Origin: Caprella mutica | Lineage: Eukaryota; Arthropoda; Malacostraca; Amphipoda; Caprellidae | DNA: 64,000 bases | Assembly: GCA_947561585.1 (NCBI GenBank) | Contig: CANNZV010001144.1 | Coordinates: forward strand, 87,492 to 151,491 | Direction of reading: 5' to 3' | Part shown: positions 58,501 through 64,000 of the stretch, in pieces | Numbering within the stretch: the stretch's first letter is position 1 | Layout of the letters: every line of letters begins with the position of its first letter | Notes under the pieces: model-generated | Told to the model about the DNA's origin: nothing | What the model saw: the letters and a program-made list of their open reading frames with translations, nothing else | Database searches by the model: none | Program-made: the position numbers and the translations under genes

Positions 58501-61500
58501 TCTGAAGCAGACATTAAACCCCTACTAAGTTAAGTTAAGTTAATCCAAAAATCCTGCTTTACTTTTCAGGCTGGGTCATAACTCAGATATGTCTAATTGG
58601 CTTGCTCAGAATATTAGTGCATTTTTGGCTCAATAATTGGCTTACAATTTCCCAGCCTCCGAAACATGGCTGAGATATAGCATAACTAAGTTTCCGCCTT
58701 TCCGGTAGGAATAACATTAAGCTTGTAGAAAACAAAGGCCTTTTCCGCCTTTTAGATTGTGACGAGAAATCTTGGTGCCATGAAACCGTTATGTAGTTCA
58801 CTGTATCCGCTAGTTTGTCATTCTGCACAAATCTTGATTTTTTTTAATGTTTATTGACCTGTCACCTGACAGAGGGTTACCGGCCCCCAATATACGTATT
58901 TGTGATGTTATATCAAACACAAATTTACTGAATTAATTTTCAAAAGTTTAAATAGTTAATATATAAAATAATTTTAATTAGTTTTAGAATTTCCAAATAA
59001 GTTTTTTTTTTGCATATATCACGATAGCCACATTTGTCACTAAGCTTCACACATTCAATTTATCACAGCAAAGTCCTTCATTTTTTATGTGACTAACTCG
59101 TCACGCACAGTCGTAAAAGGTTAATGGTGAGCTTGTGACAGTTATTTTGAGCCCTTGAATTTCAAATGGCGAGAAATATCCAATTTTCTCCTATGCTACA
59201 ATGCCAGTCTGCAGAATGTGTCTCTTCTCCCGCAAAGACTTTAATTTGAGAGAGAGCTACTCTCTGACTCTCAGCAGCAGATTCAGAATCTCCCGCAGCT
59301 AAATTAATGGTAACATAGGAATTAATTAAAAATCTCCCGCAGAGATCTCCAATTTCTAAAATTTCATTCAAAAACTCCTGCCAGAGAGTCTTGGAAAAAT
59401 GTTCCATATTCTGCAGACTGGCTACAATGTTACTTTGGAGAGAATTTATTATAATTTGATCATTTTGGAGAGAAATTTGGTGTGATTTTTGGATAGAAAT
59501 TTGGTGTGATTTTTGGATAGAAATTTGGTGTGATTTTTGGAGAGAAATTTGGTGTGATTTTTGGAGACAAATAGAGTTTATGAGCCACACTATTTTCCTG
59601 GGCATACTCTCTGTCTCTCATCATTATAGTCAGTCTCATTATTCCTAGTCATTATAGTCTATACAGAAACTAAACTAAGAATGTCAAAAATATTTAAGTT
59701 GAAACTGAAAAATTTAATATTTTATTTTGGTTAATCAACTTGATTTGATCATAGTTTAGCTCGCAATAGGCAATAGCTGTATTGTGAGCCTGAATGACAG
59801 TATTCAGGACCAGCCAGTGCCAGACAGCTAAAACTGATGAAATCTGGTAAAGTGTTTTCCAATAATCCATTAGCTATTCTAGTTTGCCTTTTCTTCGGTT
59901 CTTATTGCTCTCAAAAAAATACATTTAAATTAAAAAGAAAATGAGAACTGTAAACACTGAAAAGGTTAACTGTTCCATATTCTGATAATATTCAAAGACT
60001 GATTAAAATTTTTATCAGAAATACTTTATTTTGGCTGTTTTCTTGGTAGCTAAATTATATTAAATTGTAGGAGGAAATTAATGATTTTTTGGACAGAAAA
60101 TGTTAATGTTCCATATTAATGATTATGCAAACTGGGTATCCAGTCTTCACTCTACAGAATTTGTTGCTAGGGATATTTTCTGTGCATATAATACTTGTTC
60201 ATTATCTTCCTATATTTAACATGTCAGTGGAATGTTTCCCACTTTGAAAATAATATTCTAGCAAAGTTGGTGGATTCTTATTTTTTAGCTATTCATTCTT
60301 ATGTTACCATTAATTTTCCGCGGCTAAATTGGGAAAATAATCGGAAAATGTTGGTGGATAATCAAAATTGTTGGATTTTTTTTCAGCTTTTTGAAAAAGT
60401 CAGTTGTAAATTGTAACTCCTTTTTATTTTCAGATATGTATCATCAACCAGTGCTCTCAGTCAAGACAAAGGAGGCAGTTGGCTTGACAAGTTGCTGGTT
60501 AGGAAGATTGAACCGACCAAGGAGTCCCACTCACGCATGTTGTCTGACAAGGAAGTGATATACGAGCTACAGACAGATGATGTCAAGCCTGGCAGTGCTG
60601 AGAACTATCTAGCTAATTAGTAAGTTACTGGCACATTGCTCTTCTTTAGTAAAAGATAGTTATTGTTTGCAACTGCCTATTTGAGCTAAATATAATGTGA
60701 TGTGTTTGGTGGAAGAAAGACTTAAGCCTCAAAAACTTAAATGAAATTTTCATTGAAAATTAAATTTGTCTATTTTCATTGTTCCATCAGTATTTTATGC
60801 AAAGATTAGTAAAAGTTAATTAATTGTCTGTTATATCTCAGTAAACCTCTAAAAATGTATCTGCAAACCATCTATGCTTCTCTTGAACAATTTCATAATT
60901 TGGCTCAGACCCTTCCTTGGTGAAGTTATTCCACAGATGCCCCATTACTATTGCTTAGTTTCTGATTTCATGAGTAACAATATGATAGTTAATTATGATT
61001 TAATTTATTAATATCTGGTGACATGAATATGTTTTGAGAGCCGCATAATACTAGTAGTCTAGTTTCAGTGTTTCTAATAAAGTTTTCAAACTTTTTCATC
61101 AATAAGCTTATTGAACTATTTATTAAATCTCTCACAAATTTGACTTCAATATCAAATTAGATTCAACTTATAACTTGCATCATATAGATGTTTGATCACT
61201 TAGATGTGTCATAGTTCATAGTTAACAAAGTACCATTTTTTGATAAAGACTTTACATTCAATTTATTAAAAGCTACCTACATAATTAATCAAATTTTATT
61301 CCTTTCAGCGAGAACTATGTTCAGGAAGTAAAATCGCGCAATTTGCACATGGAATTGTGTGGTTCTTGGACAGTTGGGGTTGGAGATCAGGACCAGTGTA
61401 TTCACCTCTGGAAACATGATGGAGGTTACAAAAGTATTGATGAGGGACGCAACAAGATGCAGGAAGATAAGGTCAGGATAAATTATATTTATTTGCTTAT

Positions 61501-62747
61501 ATGATATGACAGTTACATTTACCTGGCACTATCTGTAAAGATACTTAGTTATTTATTAACATTTATTCAGTCCTTAAAATAACATAAAATACATTAAAAT
61601 GAGAGACTACTTAAAATGTAATCCTATATCCTGGACACCAAAGTATAAAACCAATTTCAAACATTAAATAAATCATATTTACACTATCTATCATCCTAAT
61701 GGAGTATCATGTAACTTAGAGTAGTTAGCTTTTAGACTCTAGGTTCTTGTTAGTGGTGAACTGATAAAATGGATATCCTTTGGTCATAAAAGTGAAGTCC
61801 TTTCTCGTTTCAGATTATCTCCAGTCTGGTGAAAGACAGATCACAACTGCTGCGCTCACGTCACAATCAGTACCTACTAGCCTTTAGCTTCTGGCCACAT
61901 GTCTCTCCAAGAGTTGGAGGAAACATTTATGAAATCCGCTCGTACTTCCTTAAGGTATACAATTGGATTCCCAGAACTGTTCTGCTAGTAAATTCAAATG
62001 TCTTATTAGCTACAGTAGTTTGAAATGCAGATGTTTTCACTAGTGACTGGACCAAGAAATAAGATTAGGGGTAAGTTACAAATTATCAGTCAGCTCCATA
62101 TCTTCGGTTATATAAGAAAAAAGGATATAAAAATATAATAATTATTCTAGAGCTAGCTAGCATTTCTTCTTATACGACCAAAGATGTGGAACTGACCGAT
62201 AATTCATAACTTACCCTAGTCTGGTGTGATTCTTAAACACGTTTGATTCAGTTTTCAATCACAGTACTGATAGGTACTCTACTGCCCATAATTAGTGGCG
62301 TTACTATGTCTTGATGTGCATCTTCAACTGTAACTACCTTTTACCCTCGACTAAAAACAGTTTTTCACGATTGTCTCTCCTAACTACTAAAGACATAAGA
62401 TTTGACCTGCAACTGGTCTTAATTTAGCTTAGTACTATTAATTGATATTTTTGTGATGTCTTGTTATTTCGTCTCCTTTGTGGCTTCTAAAGATTGTCTT
62501 AACTTACTAGGTTTAATTTATTGTTACTTCTCGTTAAGACTTTTTCTTCACTAAGTTATCTAGAACCTCGTTCATGAATCATAATTTCCATTTGACTGAA
62601 TACTGTTTGATCTTTTGCAGCCTGGCACCATGATTGAGTGGGGCAACAACTGGGCCCGTGCAATCACCTTCAGACAGAGCAACAATGAGGCCTTTGGGGG
62701 CTTCTTCTCGCAAGTGGGAAGACTCTACAATGTGCATCACATTTGGT
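55452..62747 (+). CDS. Nipsnap: NIPSNAP-family mitochondrial protein gene, 3' end outside the window
   Basis: Five exons encode about 228 residues in the NIPSNAP order. The N-terminus ([18 protein letters not shown], then [10 protein letters not shown]) is basic, Ser/Thr-rich and free of acidic residues, as expected of a mitochondrial targeting peptide. Then come [22 protein letters not shown]-like [59 protein letters not shown] and [17 protein letters not shown]. These match NIPSNAP1/2 ([83 protein letters not shown]). Family knowledge: NIPSNAPs are matrix-targeted dimeric alpha-beta-barrel-type proteins that can be exposed on damaged mitochondria as mitophagy signals. The C-terminal exon(s) lie beyond 64000. 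The first intron is 4.9 kb and full of miniature transposons. Confidence 0.93.
55647..55868. mobile_element. Miniature inverted-repeat element, 222 bp
   Basis: TAGGGTCACTCAGGTAAATT and AATTTATCTGCGTGACCCTA are inverted ends, continuing GCGGC/GCCGC. The ends resemble hAT termini; the target duplication is unclear. It sits 125 bp inside NIPSNAP intron 1. Confidence 0.6.
55869..56440. other. NIPSNAP intron 1, segment with transposon fragments
   Basis: Contains CCAGACTC and TTCCTAATTAATTCCTATGT fragments like those in the CAGTCTGCAG elements, and a two-copy repeat of TTTACATGTAATTA...GTGGAGAGATTTTTGG at 56228-56300. No exon seen. Confidence 0.4.
56441..57011. mobile_element. 'CAGTCTGCAG' family foldback element, 571 bp
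   Basis: CAGTCTGCAGAAACTGGTTA and TAACCAGTTTCTGCAGACTG are perfect inverted ends. Arms pair for over 200 bp and contain TAGGAATTAATTC / GAATTAATTCCTA and ATCAATGTAAATAT / ATATTTACATTAAT copies. Confidence 0.7.
57020..57569. mobile_element. Element with AAGGGGCAGTTCAGTCAA ends, 550 bp, TTA-flanked
   Basis: Perfect 18-bp inverted ends and TTA on both sides, Harbinger-like. Inside, the word TGGCGCCATCTGT occurs twice, at 57147 and 57401. The 72-codon frame at 57234-57452 has no recognised domain. Confidence 0.65.
57800..58032. mobile_element. Diverged 'CAGTCTG' family fragment
   Basis: Starts CCAGACTGTAC and ends ATACAGACTGG. Its interior (GAAAATAATATTCTGACAAA, GTTGGTGGATT, CCTATGTTACCATTAATTTT) is repeated with changes at 60240-60400, showing the same element inserted twice in this intron. 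Confidence 0.45.
58169..58539 (+). mobile_element. SINE-like retroposon with 14-bp target duplication
   Basis: Flanked by a perfect TTAATCCAAAAATC duplication (58155-58168 and 58540-58553). The left part (GAGGATAGCGCTAGGGTTAT, then TTCAACTGCAAGGTC) resembles a tRNA-derived head with a decayed B box. The right end carries a short (TAAGT)3 tail. Confidence 0.6.
59203..59420. mobile_element. 'CAGTCTGCAG' family miniature element, 218 bp
   Basis: CAGTCTGCAGAAT and ATTCTGCAGACTG inverted ends with an 8-bp flanking duplication GCTACAAT (59195-59202 and 59421-59428), indicating hAT-type insertion. The interior contains the ATAGGAATTAATT word shared with the 571-bp member. Confidence 0.65.
59461..59573. 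repeat. 24-bp tandem repeat, 4-5 copies
   Basis: Unit GAGAGAAATTTGGTGTGATT plus TTTG, with GATAG/GAGAG variants. It lies in NIPSNAP intron 1 and is not at an exon. Confidence 0.8.
60240..60400. mobile_element. Second copy of the 57.8-58.0 kb 'CAGTCTG' fragment
   Basis: GAAAATAATATTCTAGCAAA, GTTGGTGGATT and ATGTTACCATTAATTTTCCG repeat the earlier fragment with scattered changes. It ends within 40 bp of the exon 2 acceptor. Confidence 0.45.
60434..60619 (+). CDS. Nipsnap: NIPSNAP exon 2
   Basis: 186 nt, phase 2 to 2, between TTTTTATTTTCAG and GCTAATTA|GTAAGT. It contains [32 protein letters not shown] and [14 protein letters not shown], matching the first conserved NIPSNAP block (family: KVDPRKDAHSTLLS and HNVKPECLDAYN). 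Confidence 0.95.
60620..61308. other. NIPSNAP intron 2
   Basis: AT-rich, no feature seen. Confidence 0.5.
61309..61471 (+). CDS. Nipsnap: NIPSNAP exon 3
   Basis: 163 nt, phase 2 to 0, between TTATTCCTTTCAG and GATAAG|GTCAGG. It contains [20 protein letters not shown] and [18 protein letters not shown], matching family [20 protein letters not shown] and GGYPALMDCMNKL. Confidence 0.95.
61814..61954 (+). CDS. Nipsnap: NIPSNAP exon 4
   Basis: 47 codons, phase 0 to 0, between TCTCGTTTCAG and CTTAAG|GTATAC. It contains [20 protein letters not shown] followed by [19 protein letters not shown], matching family RSQMLLSRRNQLLLEFSFW and GPNIYELRTYKLK. Confidence 0.95.
62066..62218. mobile_element. 'TAGGGTAAGTTA' family miniature element, copy 2
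   Basis: TAGGGGTAAGTTACAAATTA and TAATTCATAACTTACCCTA are inverted ends, with CAGTCAGCTCCATATCTTCG paired to the matching GATGTGGAACTGACCG side. Lies in NIPSNAP intron 4. Confidence 0.65.
62621..62747 (+). CDS. Nipsnap: NIPSNAP exon 5 (last one visible)
   Basis: 127 nt, phase 0 to 1, between TGATCTTTTGCAG and ATTTGGT|GTGAGT. It contains [15 protein letters not shown] and [17 protein letters not shown], nearly identical to the vertebrate family. The family continues with about 40-45 more residues, which must lie past the right edge. Confidence 0.95.
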
Positions 62748-64000
62748 GTGAGTAGCTAACTCTTACACCTTAAAATATTACACAACTGTGATAATTCCAC
62801 GTCTAAATCAAGATAATTTGAGCAAGCGTATGCTCTATGAACAAGACAAAGAATTGATAAATTTGTCCCTAGCTACATACTTGAATTCAATTCATACTCC
62901 TTAAGCTTGAATTATGTAACAGTCTGTTAGGTACATACACTATTGTTATGGAGAAACTTCTGAATAGCTCTTCTACTCTTAAATTATTCTTATTAGCTAT
63001 TTGGACTGTTTTTCAATAGTCAGTGGCTATATTTCCAAACAAGAAAATGTTCACACTAGTCTACTTCTGAAATTGTAGACCAACTAATTTCTTTTCGGAT
63101 ATATTTATGGCCACCACATTCCCACCTTTTCTCTTCACTTCAAGCATCCTGCTTATTTTACTGTGTTTTCAAAATTAGTTTAGTGTTTGACTTTCTCACT
63201 ATAGTTCTAAATCTCATATCTACCTTATCCACAATTATTCCTACTCTTACTAAATGTTGACAGTTGTTAACCCTTCAATTTCTGTTCTAAAATTCATATG
63301 ATGTAAACATGCGTATAACTACAATCCAGTTATCAGAAATTGTAGTCTTTAATTGAACTAATAAGTAGCTACTTGTAGTTCCATAAACGAATATTTTCAT
63401 ATAAAGATTAACTATCACTTATAGTGTTACATAATTATTTTTCATAAATAAAATTTCCATTAAAAACAGAGAGCTATAAGTAACTAACTATTAAATTTCA
63501 AATACAATCTCTATAACCAGTCAGTGTCCAACAGAACAAGGGGTTAACCACTGGATTATTCAATGAACCAATTTCTAGTAGAGGTTCCGTGGACCATAGC
63601 TAATCTCACTTGGGTAAGTTACAAATCTTCGGTCGGTTCCACATCTTTTGGTCATATACGATGTGGAACTGACCGATAATTCGTAACTTACCCTAGTCCT
63701 GATTAGAGCATAGGTGTTTAATTTTTTTTTTTGCATGACCTTGTAGCTAGCTCCTTATCTCGATGTTGTGTTCATTCTGTGCTTCGTTGTGTATAGTGAA
63801 CTGTTGTAATCTGCTATGCTATAGCTACTGAATGAATTTTGAAATTGAGTAAGAAATCAGTGAAATAGTAGACCGCCAACAGTTTTTACTAAATGTATCC
63901 GTTAGTGAAGTCATGACAGTTACCAACGTTTTGGAAATTTATTTCACAGAACTAAAAATCTGTGGACTAAATATTGATTTTCTTTCTTTATTGAATCTCA
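62748..64000. other. NIPSNAP intron 5, to the window edge
   Basis: AT-rich sequence with one miniature element at 63611-63694. No further NIPSNAP exon was found before base 64000. Confidence 0.5.
63611..63694. mobile_element. 'TAGGGTAAGTTA' family miniature element, copy 3 (84 bp)
   Basis: GGGTAAGTTACAAATCTTCG and the right end ATTCGTAACTTACCC pair, with GGTTCCACATC / GATGTGGAAC inside. Nearly the whole element is one hairpin, the shortest of the three copies. Confidence 0.65.

Overview
The window looks like part of an insect nuclear genome, probably a hemipteran. This is an inference from AT-rich, transposon-laden introns, GT-AG splicing and the protein families present; the species cannot be fixed from sequence alone. 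Two plus-strand, multi-exon protein genes can be read. There is no rRNA, no intact tRNA, no CRISPR and no bacterial-style gene.

Gene 1 (before base 1 to about 46.5 kb) is a SCYL2-type (SCY1-like 2 / CVAK104) pseudokinase with HEAT-like repeats. Fifteen exons with matching phases can be placed between 7703 and 45958, plus a tentative 15-nt microexon; together they encode about 790 residues. The start codon and glycine-rich-loop exon lie upstream of the window. The catalytic Asp is Asn (HRN), DFG is replaced by LEF, and APE is kept. The C-terminal exons carry seven RRxS/T motifs.

Gene 2 (55452 to beyond the right edge) is a NIPSNAP-family mitochondrial protein gene. Five exons are visible and the last exon or exons are missing.

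The striking feature is in the 5' half of the SCYL2-like gene. Of the 20 exon/intron junctions between 7.7 and 30.2 kb, ten touch a tandem-repeat array, and several of these arrays are built from the splice site itself. Examples are a 33-bp unit carrying the exon tail plus the GTAAGA donor (eight copies, all in frame), an 18-bp unit carrying CAG|GTGAGT (ten copies), and an ~81-bp unit carrying the acceptor plus the first ~45 nt of the exon (four copies). A 24-bp array of ~230 copies (5.5 kb) starts at another donor and keeps the exon's reading frame open for 265 codons. The 3' half of the gene and the NIPSNAP gene lack such arrays.

The remaining introns and the intergenic region (46.5-55.4 kb) are filled with DNA-transposon debris: hAT-like, Harbinger-like (3-bp TTA/TAA duplications) and mariner-like (TA) miniature elements in several recurring families, a degraded mariner-type transposase, a 3.3-kb palindromic element with an 8-bp target duplication, and a SINE-like insertion with a 14-bp target duplication.
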